Shown here piece after piece: positions 9,539 to 18,402 of a stretch of DNA of 64,000 nt. The notes beneath the pieces were generated by a model that was not told where the DNA came from, did no database searches, and saw nothing but the letters and a program-made list of their open reading frames with translations. Where the stretch lies: NCBI GenBank assembly GCA_945860385.1, contig CAMAQD010000008.1, positions 1 through 64,000 on the forward strand, written 5' to 3'. Source of the DNA: Flavobacterium psychrophilum (GTDB lineage: Bacteria; Bacteroidota; Bacteroidia; Flavobacteriales; Flavobacteriaceae). The translations under genes and the position numbers were made by a program. Positions within the stretch are counted from its first letter, which is position 1, and every line of letters begins with the position of its first letter.

Positions 9539-10396
9539 TTATAACACCATTTTTTCGATAGGACAAACCAGAATCCCTTCGGCACCAGCTTCTTTTAATT
9601 GGTCAATAACATCCCAAAAAGTGTCTTTGTCGATTACCGAGTGAACACTGCTCCAACCTTCTTCTGCCAACGGCATCACAGTGAGGCTTTTTAAAACGGG
9701 TAGAATTTTACCAATGGCTTCAATTTTGTCGTTGGGAACATTCATCAATATGTATTTTGATTTTCTGGCTCTTAAAACAGATTCTATACGGAATTGGAGG
9801 GTGTCAATAATGGATTGCACCTCCGGAGTCACTTTTGGCGAAACAGCTAATACGGCTTCACTCTTAAAAATCACTTCTACTTCTTTCAAATTGTTTTTGA
9901 ACAGTGTACTTCCGCTAGAAACGATGTCCACAATAGCATCGGCAAGACCTATGTTTGGCGCGATTTCAACCGAACCGGAAATTTGGTGAATGTCTACTGA
10001 CAATCCAAAAGAATTGAAATAATCTGTTACGGTATTTGGATAAGATGTTGCGATCCGCAGTCCGCTTAAATCCTGAATGGATTTGTATTCGAACGCTTTC
10101 GGGACTGCTACAGAAACTTTGCATTTAGAAAAGCCTAATTTCTGGATTACTTTGATATTTTTTCCTTTTTCGACCAAAAGATTATCGCCAACAATGGCGA
10201 TATCGACCACTCCATCAATTAAATATTGAGGAATATCTGAATTTCTCAGGTATAAAACTTCTAAAGGAAAATTAGAAGCAGAAGCCTTTAGTTGGTCGTT
10301 TCCATTATCGATAGAAATGCCACAGTCTTTCAGAATTTGAATGCTTTCTTCGTTTAAACGACCTGATTTTTGAATTGCAATTTTTAAAGTACTCAT
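9539..10396 (-). CDS. hisG: ATP phosphoribosyltransferase, long form
   Basis: 285 residues, first enzyme of histidine synthesis, joining PRPP to ATP. The length shows that it is the long HisG with its own C-terminal regulatory domain, which binds histidine in characterised members, so HisZ is not needed. The PRPP/ATP-binding part includes KIAIQKSGRL, DIAIVGDNL, ATSYPNTVTDYF and GSVEIAPNIGLADAIVDIVSSGSTL. It is the first structural gene of the operon. The leader ORF and terminator lie within the 174 bases upstream. Confidence 0.96.
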   Translation of the reverse strand: MSTLKIAIQKSGRLNEESIQILKDCGISIDNGNDQLKASASNFPLEVLYLRNSDIPQYLIDGVVDIAIVGDNLLVEKGKNIKVIQKLGFSKCKVSVAVPKAFEYKSIQDLSGLRIATSYPNTVTDYFNSFGLSVDIHQISGSVEIAPNIGLADAIVDIVSSGSTLFKNNLKEVEVIFKSEAVLAVSPKVTPEVQSIIDTLQFRIESVLRARKSKYILMNVPNDKIEAIGKILPVLKSLTVMPLAEEGWSSVHSVIDKDTFWDVIDQLKEAGAEGILVCPIEKMVL

Positions 10397-10452
10397 TTTT
10401 GTTTTGTTTTTGTTGTTTTACAATTTTGTTTGAATACAACATTTAGGAAATA

Positions 10453-10485
10453 AAAAACCCGTTTGATGTACTCAAACGGGTTTTT
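10453..10485 (-). terminator. attenuator terminator in the his leader
   Basis: A 14-bp perfect stem (arms 10453-10466 and 10472-10485, loop 10467-10471) with a run of T after it on the minus strand. It lies between the leader ORF and hisG, so it would stop transcription before the operon. Its 5' arm (minus-strand CGTTTGA, 10472-10478) can also pair with UCAAGCG inside the leader ORF (10520-10526), which gives an alternative anti-terminator. Confidence 0.85.
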
Positions 10486-10510
10486 AAATATGATTTTTAC
10501 ACACATATCA

Positions 10511-10570
10511 TTAACACATCGCTTGAGAGCAATAATGAAAATGATGGTGATGCAATTGAATTGATAACAT
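10511..10570 (-). CDS. his operon leader peptide
   Basis: A 19-codon ORF reading MLSIQLHHHHFHYCSQAMC, with five His codons in a six-codon stretch (HHHHFH). It is followed after about 25 bases by the strong terminator that precedes hisG. Known his attenuators work by ribosome stalling at such His codons when charged His-tRNA is scarce, which frees a downstream RNA segment to form an anti-terminator. The composition, position and alternative pairing all fit. No Shine-Dalgarno sequence is evident, which is normal for this phylum. Confidence 0.85.
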   Translation of the reverse strand: MLSIQLHHHHFHYCSQAMC

Positions 10571-10603
10571 AGTTTTTAATTTGATAATCCTTTTATTCGA
10601 TTG

Positions 10604-10630
10604 CAAATATACGAGATATTTCACTTGCAA
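10604..10630 (-). promoter_or_regulatory. probable promoter of the his operon
   Basis: On the minus strand TATATTTG (10604-10611) matches the Bacteroidota -7 element TAnnTTTG, and TTG (10628-10630) lies 16 bases upstream of it, somewhat closer than usual. The leader ORF starts about 34 bases downstream. Confidence 0.6.
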
Positions 10631-10688
10631 CGAACTATTTATTTTAACGAATCGAAAATAAATTGTTAAAAATATTTAAAAAATCAAA

Positions 10689-10728
10689 CATCTGTAAATC
10701 ATACTATTTCAAATATTTATTACAGATG
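10689..10728 (-). terminator. possible pckA terminator
   Basis: Arms CATCTGTAA (10689-10697) and TTACAGATG (10720-10728) form a 9-bp stem with a 22-base loop. On the minus strand it is followed by TTTGATTTTTT. It starts about 30 bases after the pckA stop codon. Confidence 0.5.
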
Positions 10729-10756
10729 CTTAAAAAATAATTTACTATTTTTGAAT

Positions 10757-12391
10757 TTAGCTTAAAACTGGTTCTAATGAAGGTCCAGCAGCAACTAAAC
10801 GTTTTCCTTCTTCATTACCTGTATATTGCTCAAAATATTTGATGTAACGACCAGCTAAATCTTTGGCTTTTTCATCCCAATCCGCTTTGATTGTATACGT
10901 ATCTCTTGGATCTAGTATTCCTTCGCTTACGTTTGGTAAAACAGTAGGGAAAGTTAAATTCAAGAAAGGAATAGTTTTAGTTTCAGCTTTATTAATATCC
11001 TCATTGATGATGGCATCGATTATTGCTCTTGTATTTTTCAAAGAAATTCTTTTTCCTGTACCATTCCATCCTGTATTTACAAGATAAGCTTTTGCATTGT
11101 GTTCTTTCATTTTACCAATTAATGTTTTAGAATACATTGTTGGGTGTAATGTTAAGAAGGCCTCACCAAAAGCTGGAGAGAAAGATGGTTCTGGAGTAGT
11201 AATCCCTCTTTCGGTACCGGCTAATTTAGAAGTATATCCACAAAGAAAGTGGTATGCTGCTTGATCATCAGTCAAGATAGAAACTGGAGGCAATACACCA
11301 AAAGCATCGGCTGAAAGATAGATGATTTTGCTAGCGTGTCCTGCTTTTGAAGGCAATACAATTTTGCTAATATGGTAAATTGGATAAGAAACTCTAGAGT
11401 TTTCAGTAATTGAATGGTCGGAATAATCGATAGATCCGTACTCATCAACGATTACATTTTCTAATAATGCATCTCTTTTGATAGCTCTCCAAATATCTGG
11501 TTCGTTAGTTTGGCTTAAGTCAATTACTTTTGCATAACATCCACCTTCGTAGTTGAAAACGCCGTTGTCATCCCATCCATGTTCGTCATCCCCAATTAAA
11601 TATCTTTTTGGATCGGCTGATAAAGTTGTTTTTCCTGTTCCTGAAAGACCAAAGAATACAGCTACATCACCTTCTGGACCTACGTTAGCAGAACAGTGCA
11701 TTGATGCCATACCTTTTAATGGTAAGTAGTAGTTCATCATAGCGAACATTCCTTTTTTCATTTCACCACCGTACCAGGTTCCACCAATAATTTGAATTTT
11801 TTCTGTAAGATTAAATAAAACATAGTTTTCAGAATTTAATCCTTGCGCTTTCCAGCTTGGATTGGTCGCTTTAGAAGCGTTCATTACAACGAAATCTGGT
11901 TCACCGAAGTTTTCCAATTCATATATAGAAGGTCTGATGAACATATTAGTTACAAAGTGCGCTTGCCAAGCTACTTCCATCACGAAACGAACTTTAAGTC
12001 TAGTATCTTCATTTGTACCACAAAAAGCATCTACAACGTATAATTTAGGTGAAGTTGAAAGTTGCTCTAATGTTAGTGCTTTTAAATCATCCCAAACTTC
12101 TTTTGTAGTAGGATAGTTAGGAGTACTAATTCCAGATTCTTTGTCCCAACAAATAGTATCTTTAGTAACATCATCTTTTACAATATATCTGTCTTTCGGA
12201 GAACGTCCTGTAAAAATTCCTGTTTTCACAGCCACGCATCCTGTATCAGTAATAGCTCCTTTTTCAAAACCTTTTCTTTTATGTGATACTTCTGCTTGGT
12301 ATAATTCTTCATAAGAAGGATTGTAAGACACTTCATGGTATCCTGTAATTCCCAAATTGTGTAATTCTTGAATAATTTTAATGTTTTTCAT
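10757..12391 (-). CDS. pckA: phosphoenolpyruvate carboxykinase (ATP)
   Basis: 544 residues, the cytosolic enzyme that interconverts oxaloacetate and PEP using ATP at the entry to gluconeogenesis. The P-loop [14 protein letters not shown], the kinase-2 segment [22 protein letters not shown], the substrate arginine in [12 protein letters not shown] and the [11 protein letters not shown] loop are all present. Length is normal. It diverges from a ThrE-like exporter gene, and the two promoters share the same operator-like palindrome (described separately). The ATG at 12389-12391 gives the expected N-terminus. Confidence 0.97.
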   Translation of the reverse strand: MKNIKIIQELHNLGITGYHEVSYNPSYEELYQAEVSHKRKGFEKGAITDTGCVAVKTGIFTGRSPKDRYIVKDDVTKDTICWDKESGISTPNYPTTKEVWDDLKALTLEQLSTSPKLYVVDAFCGTNEDTRLKVRFVMEVAWQAHFVTNMFIRPSIYELENFGEPDFVVMNASKATNPSWKAQGLNSENYVLFNLTEKIQIIGGTWYGGEMKKGMFAMMNYYLPLKGMASMHCSANVGPEGDVAVFFGLSGTGKTTLSADPKRYLIGDDEHGWDDNGVFNYEGGCYAKVIDLSQTNEPDIWRAIKRDALLENVIVDEYGSIDYSDHSITENSRVSYPIYHISKIVLPSKAGHASKIIYLSADAFGVLPPVSILTDDQAAYHFLCGYTSKLAGTERGITTPEPSFSPAFGEAFLTLHPTMYSKTLIGKMKEHNAKAYLVNTGWNGTGKRISLKNTRAIIDAIINEDINKAETKTIPFLNLTFPTVLPNVSEGILDPRDTYTIKADWDEKAKDLAGRYIKYFEQYTGNEEGKRLVAAGPSLEPVLS

Positions 12392-12432
12392 AATTCAGTT
12401 TTAATATTTATTTTATTCGTTAAATTCTTGCT

Positions 12433-12477
12433 CAAAATTAAGAAATTATCATCTAATAAACCTGATAATTATCATAT
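12433..12477 (-). promoter_or_regulatory. pckA promoter with palindromic operator
   Basis: On the minus strand the -7 box TAATTTTG lies at 12433-12440. Upstream, after 22 bases, is the palindrome TGATAATTATCA (12463-12474), part of a 15-base sequence ATATGATAATTATCA (12463-12477) found identically in the opposite promoter. An extra half site TTATCA lies at 12446-12451. Confidence 0.65.
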
Positions 12478-12532
12478 TTTTAATAAAACTACGAAAACGA
12501 TTTCTTTATTTTCAAGGGTTCGCGAGGGTTTT

Positions 12533-12577
12533 ATATGATAATTATCATAGTAAGTAAATTATTTATTACTAATTTTG
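12533..12577 (+). promoter_or_regulatory. promoter of the ThrE-like gene with palindromic operator
   Basis: The -7 box TAATTTTG (12570-12577) is preceded after 22 bases by ATATGATAATTATCA (12533-12547). This is part of the 16-base perfect palindrome TATGATAATTATCATA (12534-12549). Geometry and sequences are the same as in the divergent pckA promoter. The palindrome covers the -33 region. Confidence 0.65.
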
Positions 12578-12620
12578 ACAAAGATAAAAAAAGGGGATTT
12601 TACATCGTATTTACTCAATT

Positions 12621-14003
12621 ATGCTAGACGATTCACAAAAAATAATCGAAGACAGAAAAGCACAATCCGTGCTAAATTTATTGACTGAGATTGGAGAAAT
12701 GATGATTACCAGTGGTGCTCATACCGCTAGAATCATTAGAAACTTAGAAAGAATTGCGAAAGGATTAGGGTACAACTGCGAACTGGTTTTGACTTATACA
12801 GGAATCGTAATCTCAATACACAAACAAAACAAATTTAAAGCACATACTCTCGCCAAGACCATAAAAGGGAAAGGGCTAAACTTTGAAACCATCTCGGAAA
12901 TCAGTATTTTATCTTGGGATGTTTTTATAAATAGAATTTCAATACACGAAATTAAATCAATATTAAAACAAATCAAGGCTAAGAAAGTGTACTCTGATTT
13001 GCAGTTATATGCATTAGTTCCTTTTGCAAGTGTTGCTCTTTGTGTTTTATTTGATGGAGATTGGCTCCAATCCATTATTGTTTATTTCTCTACTTTATTT
13101 GGTTATTATGCACGGAGATCAATGATGCTTAAACATCATAATCACATGGTAGCATTCTATATCGGCGCCACCATTTCTACCCTTTTTATCCATTTTATAG
13201 GCGTGTTATGCAATATCCAGGTCAAGGAAGCCCTAGTGGTATCTGTGTTATACCTAATTCCCGGAGCCGTTATGATTAACTCTTTTATTGACTATTTAGA
13301 AGGTTATTTTGAATCTGGAACGGCGCGTTTAATTTACAGTTTAATGCTTGTGTTAATGATCTCATTTGGTTTCCTAACGTCAACAATGATATTTAATACC
13401 CCTTTTTTAGCAACATTAAATCAATTTGATTTTTCGGGATTCCAATTACTAATAAAAGAGACATTAGACCCTCAAGGTTTTTGGATAATGATTTCGAAAT
13501 TTATTTTCGGAGGAATAACATCCGTTGGGTTTGCATTAATGTTCAACACGCCCAAAAGAGCTTTATGGACAGTATTCTTGCTTGGATCTATAGGATATTT
13601 GATAAAGTTTCTCTTGATCACAGAATTAGATGTGAATCTTACTTTATCTATTTTTGCAGCTTCCATTTTTGTGGGAATTTCAGGAATGTACTTTGCACAC
13701 AGAGCTCATACGCCACCCATTATCTTTATGATTCCGGCTGTAATTAATATGATTCCTGGATTGTTAAGTTACGAATTTATGATGGGAATGATTGATTGGA
13801 TTAGTGGTGGAAAAGGTCAAAAACCATCAGTGGAAGAAATTATTCAAACTTTTTCTTATGGAATCTCTACTGTATTTATCCTGTTTGCTCTTGCTTTTGG
13901 AGTTGCTTTTCCAGTTGTTGTATTCAAGTCCTACACCGTAAAAGGGAAAGATTTGAACGTGATGATTAAAAAGTTATTTGCGAGAAATAGCGAGGAGACT
14001 TAA
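12621..14003 (+). CDS. threonine/serine exporter family protein (ThrE-like)
   Basis: 460 residues, an inner-membrane protein. The first ~120 residues are the soluble ThrE N-terminal domain (LTEIGEMMITSGAHTARIIRNLERIAKGLGY, split over about 20-50); the rest has about ten hydrophobic segments in two blocks, matching the ThrE pair PF06738 plus PF12821 in one chain. Characterised ThrE exports threonine and serine by the proton-motive force; the substrate here is inferred. It stands 30 bases before the AspT-like gene, so they are probably co-transcribed, and diverges from pckA with a shared operator. Confidence 0.85.
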   Translation: MLDDSQKIIEDRKAQSVLNLLTEIGEMMITSGAHTARIIRNLERIAKGLGYNCELVLTYTGIVISIHKQNKFKAHTLAKTIKGKGLNFETISEISILSWDVFINRISIHEIKSILKQIKAKKVYSDLQLYALVPFASVALCVLFDGDWLQSIIVYFSTLFGYYARRSMMLKHHNHMVAFYIGATISTLFIHFIGVLCNIQVKEALVVSVLYLIPGAVMINSFIDYLEGYFESGTARLIYSLMLVLMISFGFLTSTMIFNTPFLATLNQFDFSGFQLLIKETLDPQGFWIMISKFIFGGITSVGFALMFNTPKRALWTVFLLGSIGYLIKFLLITELDVNLTLSIFAASIFVGISGMYFAHRAHTPPIIFMIPAVINMIPGLLSYEFMMGMIDWISGGKGQKPSVEEIIQTFSYGISTVFILFALAFGVAFPVVVFKSYTVKGKDLNVMIKKLFARNSEET

Positions 14004-14033
14004 TTATTAAACTAATTTTTAAATTGATATATT

Positions 14034-15734
14034 ATGTTCGAATGGTTTAGATTTTTATTCACTCCGACTGATGAGCCGGAAATGACTCAGTCATTAATTG
14101 TCTTATTTATGGCAATAAGTGTCGGTTTTTTTGTTGGAAAAATTAAATTTGGAAATATTTCCTTAGGAGTTTCAGCTGTAATGTTTGTTGGTCTTTTCTT
14201 AGGTCATCTTGGTTTTACAATGAATTCTGAATTGATTCAATTTGTTCGTGAATTTGGGTTGATATTGTTTGTATACGGAATTGGAATCCAAGTAGGGCCC
14301 ACTTTCTTTTCGTCCTTTAAAAAAGAAGGATTGGTTTTTAATGCGTTAGGAGTTGGAACCGTATTTTTAGGCGGAATCATAACTTATCTAATTCACTTAT
14401 TGGCAAATATAAAAATAGAAAATGCTGTAGGTTTAATGTCGGGTTCCGTAACCAATACTCCGGGATTAGGAGCTGCAAAATCAACTCTTATCGAAATTCA
14501 AAAACAATTGAATCTTCCTGCTGATCACTTTTCGGATCCAGCGATTGCCTACGCTATCACCTATCCAATTGGTGTTTTTGGAATTATTGTACTCATCATA
14601 TTATCAAAAAGTTTCTTAAAAATTGATTTAGCCAAAGAAGAAGTTTTACTTCAGGAGAAAAATAAAGATTCTGAGAATAAAATCGTCCGTCAAAAATGCA
14701 GAGTTACCAATCCTGAAGTTTTTGGAAAAACAATAAAACAAGTATTGAAAGAATTTAATATTAAAGATGTTATTATTTCAAGACAGAAACACAGTGGAAC
14801 AACGGTTGTTTACTCACCATCACTGGATGCCGTAATCAATGAAAAAGACGTTTTGATGGTGGTGGCCAAACAAAAAGACATTACTAATTTTATTGACCTT
14901 GTTGGAAAAGTTTCAACCGATTTATTTATTGAGTCAGAAGATGATCTTACCACTAAAATTATTAGTGTTACCCAAAAAACAGCAACTCACAAAACCTTGG
15001 CTCAATTGGATTTATACAATCAATATGATGTCAAAGTTACCCGTGTTATCCGTTCTGGATTGGAAATTTTAGCACAACCTTCTTTAGAGTTATTTTACGG
15101 AGATACCTTAATGGTTTTTGGTAACAGACAAGCAATTTCTGAAGTAGAAAAAATTATTGGGAATTCTAAAAAAATACTTTTAGAACCTGATTTCCTTTCT
15201 CTTTTTGGAGGATTAATTTTTGGAGTCATCATTGGTTCTATTCCGTTTTTTATTCCTTCTTTGCCAGTTCCGCTAAAGTTAGGATTGGCTGCAGGACCGC
15301 TTTTGGCCGCCTTATTTATCAGTAGATACGGGGGCGTTGGCGTAATTCATTCGTATATTAATAACGGTGCGATTCACTTTATGAAGGATTTCGGAATTTG
15401 TTTATTCTTCGCTGCAGTAGGAATTAAAGCCGGTCACGGTTTTGCAGATAGTTTTATTGAAAATAACGGTTGGATGTGGATTTATTACGGATGCTATATC
15501 ACATTTATTCCATTGACGCTATTAGTACTGATTAGTAGATTTGTATTTAAACTTAATTTTTATCAAATGGTAGGGATTATGAGCGGCTCTTATACTGATC
15601 CGGCTGCCTTAGCTTTTAGTACTAAATACCTTGATTCTGATATTCCTAATCAATCCTATGCCACTGTTTATCCTTTGGTAACCATTAGTAGAATTTTAGT
15701 GGCTCAGTTACTCATTTTGCTTTTTGCGAGTTAA
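14034..15734 (+). CDS. AspT/YidE/YbjL-family transporter with two TrkA-C domains
   Basis: 566 residues. About five N-terminal and five to six C-terminal transmembrane helices flank a soluble middle (about 210-385) holding two RCK_C/TrkA-C domains (for example VVVYSPSLDAVINEKDVLMVVAKQ, split around 255-280). The repeated GSxTNTPGL (SGSVTNTPGLGAA) and SGSYTDPAALAF motifs are the duplicated AspT_Mem signature. AspT exchanges aspartate for alanine in lactobacilli; most homologues have unknown substrates. Its place after the ThrE-like exporter hints at amino acid traffic. A bidirectional terminator follows. Confidence 0.85.
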   Translation: MFEWFRFLFTPTDEPEMTQSLIVLFMAISVGFFVGKIKFGNISLGVSAVMFVGLFLGHLGFTMNSELIQFVREFGLILFVYGIGIQVGPTFFSSFKKEGLVFNALGVGTVFLGGIITYLIHLLANIKIENAVGLMSGSVTNTPGLGAAKSTLIEIQKQLNLPADHFSDPAIAYAITYPIGVFGIIVLIILSKSFLKIDLAKEEVLLQEKNKDSENKIVRQKCRVTNPEVFGKTIKQVLKEFNIKDVIISRQKHSGTTVVYSPSLDAVINEKDVLMVVAKQKDITNFIDLVGKVSTDLFIESEDDLTTKIISVTQKTATHKTLAQLDLYNQYDVKVTRVIRSGLEILAQPSLELFYGDTLMVFGNRQAISEVEKIIGNSKKILLEPDFLSLFGGLIFGVIIGSIPFFIPSLPVPLKLGLAAGPLLAALFISRYGGVGVIHSYINNGAIHFMKDFGICLFFAAVGIKAGHGFADSFIENNGWMWIYYGCYITFIPLTLLVLISRFVFKLNFYQMVGIMSGSYTDPAALAFSTKYLDSDIPNQSYATVYPLVTISRILVAQLLILLFAS

Positions 15735-15752
15735 TATGCTTTAAATTGCGAT

Positions 15753-15794
15753 AAAAAAAGGGCTGTTTTACAAGATGTAAAGCAGCCCTTTTTT
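15753..15794. terminator. bidirectional terminator
   Basis: The A-rich arm plus GGGCTG-TTTTAC (15753-15771) pairs with GTAAA-GCAGCCC and a T run (15777-15794), with one bulge. It lies between two convergent genes and has T runs on both strands. Confidence 0.85.
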
Positions 15795-15830
15795 CTTTCT
15801 AATTAACTCCAGATTGTAACTGAGTTTTGT

Positions 15831-16898
15831 TTACACCACAGTATTTTCGGGTTTGTCTTCCATCCAAGCTATGAATAATTTATAACCAATTGAAAACACG
15901 ATTGGCCCCACAAATAGACCTACAAATCCTGACATCATAAATCCGCCAATTACTCCAAGGAATATTACCAGCATTGGGACCATCGCCCCTTTACCTAATA
16001 ACCACGGTTTTAAAACATTGTCTGAAAGTCCGCTTATGATAAAAAATATCGTCCAGATAATAGCTGATGTAGTATCGTCTTGTGAAAAAAGATAAACAAT
16101 TGCTCCAAGATTAATTATAATCGGGCCAATTTGAATAATAGACAACATCAAACACAATACAGTCAAAATGCCTGCAAAAGGAATGTTGGCACCAAAAAGT
16201 CCAACAGCTTGAATCAAAGTTTGAATAACAGCTACACCTAATATTCCTTTAACTACCTGGTGTATCGTCGATACTGAAATATTTAAAAACTCATCGCCAG
16301 AATCACCTGCTATCCTTTTGATAAAATTCGTAGCCAAATCTTGAGCAGTAGTCGAAACCATAAATATTCCTGCAATAATAATCGAAAGAATAACCATCAA
16401 TATTGTTACCACTGCACTAACAGCAGTTCCTACTAATTTTTTAGAAACTTCCACGATTTCTGCTTTGTATTGCATTAATCCTGTTTTTAAATCAGTAGAT
16501 AATGAGAAAAGAAAATCATAGGCTTTATTACCAATTATTGGCCAATCTTTGATGTTTTGGTTGGGTGTTGCCACCTTAATTGATCCATTTTCCAGTCCTT
16601 CTTTTAAATCAAAAACGCTATTTATTACTGAATTTAAAAAAATTACAGTTGGCACGATAATTAGCCCTACTAAAGTTATAGTGATGAGGAATGAAGCAAG
16701 CCTTTTTCGTCCTTTTAATTTCCTTTGCAAAAAATTAAAGATGGGATAAAAGGTTACTGCCACAATAATAGCCCAAAGAATTGGCATTGCAAATGGCATC
16801 AATAATTTAAAACAAAATCCTAAAATCAGGAAAACAACGCCTAATTGTAGCATGATTTCGAAAATCTGTTTGCTGCTAATTTCGGAGGTTTTTTTCAT
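15831..16898 (-). CDS. AI-2E family transporter (PerM/TqsA-like membrane protein)
   Basis: 355 residues with a paired helix at about 15-45, a helix at about 70-90, a soluble middle and a hydrophobic C-terminal half with about five helices. PxxWAIIVAVTFYPIFN near residue 40 and the LIxxxLKPWLLGKG stretch (DNVLKPWLLGKGAMVP) near 295 are typical of the PF01594 family. Some members export autoinducer-2, others act as Na+/H+ antiporters, so the function stays open. It stands alone, convergent with the AspT-like gene and upstream of the efflux operon end. Confidence 0.85.
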   Translation of the reverse strand: MKKTSEISSKQIFEIMLQLGVVFLILGFCFKLLMPFAMPILWAIIVAVTFYPIFNFLQRKLKGRKRLASFLITITLVGLIIVPTVIFLNSVINSVFDLKEGLENGSIKVATPNQNIKDWPIIGNKAYDFLFSLSTDLKTGLMQYKAEIVEVSKKLVGTAVSAVVTILMVILSIIIAGIFMVSTTAQDLATNFIKRIAGDSGDEFLNISVSTIHQVVKGILGVAVIQTLIQAVGLFGANIPFAGILTVLCLMLSIIQIGPIIINLGAIVYLFSQDDTTSAIIWTIFFIISGLSDNVLKPWLLGKGAMVPMLVIFLGVIGGFMMSGFVGLFVGPIVFSIGYKLFIAWMEDKPENTVV

Positions 16899-17034
16899 CT
16901 TTTTTTAATTTAAATTATTAAAACTACAGAAAATTATACTGATTTATTTTTCATTTTTTGAGTTCCATTTACATCAGAAATTTTAAAAAGACTTTCAAAA
17001 ATAAGCGAGTTGTTTTGGCACTCTCAAAAATTTA

Positions 17035-18402
17035 CTAATTCCAACCGCCTCCCAATGCTCTGTACAATTGTATCATAGAACTGAGTTGATTTTGTGTTAA
17101 TTCCGAAAGGCGAAGTTCGGCATCGAACAAGGAACGTTCAATATCTAATACTTCTAAATAGGAAACGTAGCCATTATAATATCTTGCATTCGACAATTCG
17201 AAGTTCTTTCTGGCTGCAATTACTTGTCGGTTTCTGGCAGTCCACTCCTCTTTATAGGTTTTCACATTTTGCAAAGATTGTTCTACTTCAGCAACGGCAA
17301 CAACGCAGGTCTTTTGATAGGAAAGTCTTGATTCTTCGGCAATTTGACGGTATATTTCTACTCTTCGTTTGTTTTTTCCAAAATTAAAAATCGGACCCGC
17401 AACGCCTGCACTTGCATTTTGCAAATAGGAAGAACCATCGAATAAAGAACTTATCGAACTGTTGGCAAATCCTGCCAAAGCAGCGATATTAAACGATGGA
17501 AATCTTAAGGCTTGGGCCACTCCTATTCGCTCATTGGCAGCCATATAAGTTCGCTCAGCTCGGTTCACATCGGGTCTGTTTTTCAACAAAATGGAAGGAA
17601 TCGACACGGGAATAGTATTTGCAACTTGCAATTCCATATTGGTTTTACCGCGTTCTATGGGTCCAGGAGCCTGACCCATCAAAATTGAAATGGTATTTTC
17701 AAGATTGGTTATTTGACGTTTAAAACTAGGTATAGTAGCTTCAGCAATGGCAACTTGTTGTTCGATTTGCATTAAGTCCACTTCAGAAACGTATCCGGAT
17801 TTAAATCTTTGATTGATTATATCGTATCCTTTTTGTCTCGATTCCAAAGTCTTTTCAGCAATAATTAGACGATTATCAAAATCACGAAGTTGGAAATAGG
17901 CCACAGCAATATCACTTACCAGATTGGAAAGGATTACCTTTCGGCCTTCTTCGCTTGCCAATAATTCATTTTGAACTGCTCTATTTTCGTGACGAATTTT
18001 GCCCCAAAAGTCCAGTTCCCAAGAAAGCGCTGCCGATGCATTTGAAAATGGAAATGCTTTTTCATTACTATTTACTGTTCCTCTGTAGCCAATGGCTGGC
18101 AATAAATCGGCTTTGGTATAACCTAATTCAGCTCGTGTACGATCTATTCGGGCCATAGCGATTTTCATATCGTAATTGTTGGCCAATCCTTTGTTGATTA
18201 GTTCTTTTAGAACATCATCATTAAAAAGATCAAACCATTTCACATTTACGACTGAGGCTAATGTATCAACATTTGCAGCCCCATTGCGAAAATTGGCTGC
18301 ATTCTGATCTTCTGGTTTTTTATATTTGGGTCCAACCAAACAACCTACGGGAAGAATGGCAAGTATTAGAATAACAACAACTATTTTAAATTTACTATTC
18401 AT
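17035..18402 (-). CDS. outer-membrane efflux lipoprotein, NodT/TolC family
   Basis: 455 residues. The signal peptide MNSKFKIVVVILILAILPVG ends at a Cys, followed by LVGPKYKKPE, the typical start of mature NodT/OprM lipoproteins. Two outer-membrane-efflux repeats with long helices follow (WFDLFNDDVLKELINKGL, then RPDVNRAERTYMAANERIGVAQA). It forms the outer-membrane channel of the tripartite pump. The frame is open 32 codons further upstream but inside the permease gene, so the ATG at 18400-18402 is chosen; it overlaps the permease stop by 8 bases. Confidence 0.92.
   Translation of the reverse strand: MNSKFKIVVVILILAILPVGCLVGPKYKKPEDQNAANFRNGAANVDTLASVVNVKWFDLFNDDVLKELINKGLANNYDMKIAMARIDRTRAELGYTKADLLPAIGYRGTVNSNEKAFPFSNASAALSWELDFWGKIRHENRAVQNELLASEEGRKVILSNLVSDIAVAYFQLRDFDNRLIIAEKTLESRQKGYDIINQRFKSGYVSEVDLMQIEQQVAIAEATIPSFKRQITNLENTISILMGQAPGPIERGKTNMELQVANTIPVSIPSILLKNRPDVNRAERTYMAANERIGVAQALRFPSFNIAALAGFANSSISSLFDGSSYLQNASAGVAGPIFNFGKNKRRVEIYRQIAEESRLSYQKTCVVAVAEVEQSLQNVKTYKEEWTARNRQVIAARKNFELSNARYYNGYVSYLEVLDIERSLFDAELRLSELTQNQLSSMIQLYRALGGGWN

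Noticed and set aside
15831..16898. AI-2 exporter as proof of quorum sensing
   Set aside because: The family name is historical; many members have other roles, and no LuxS or receptor gene is near.
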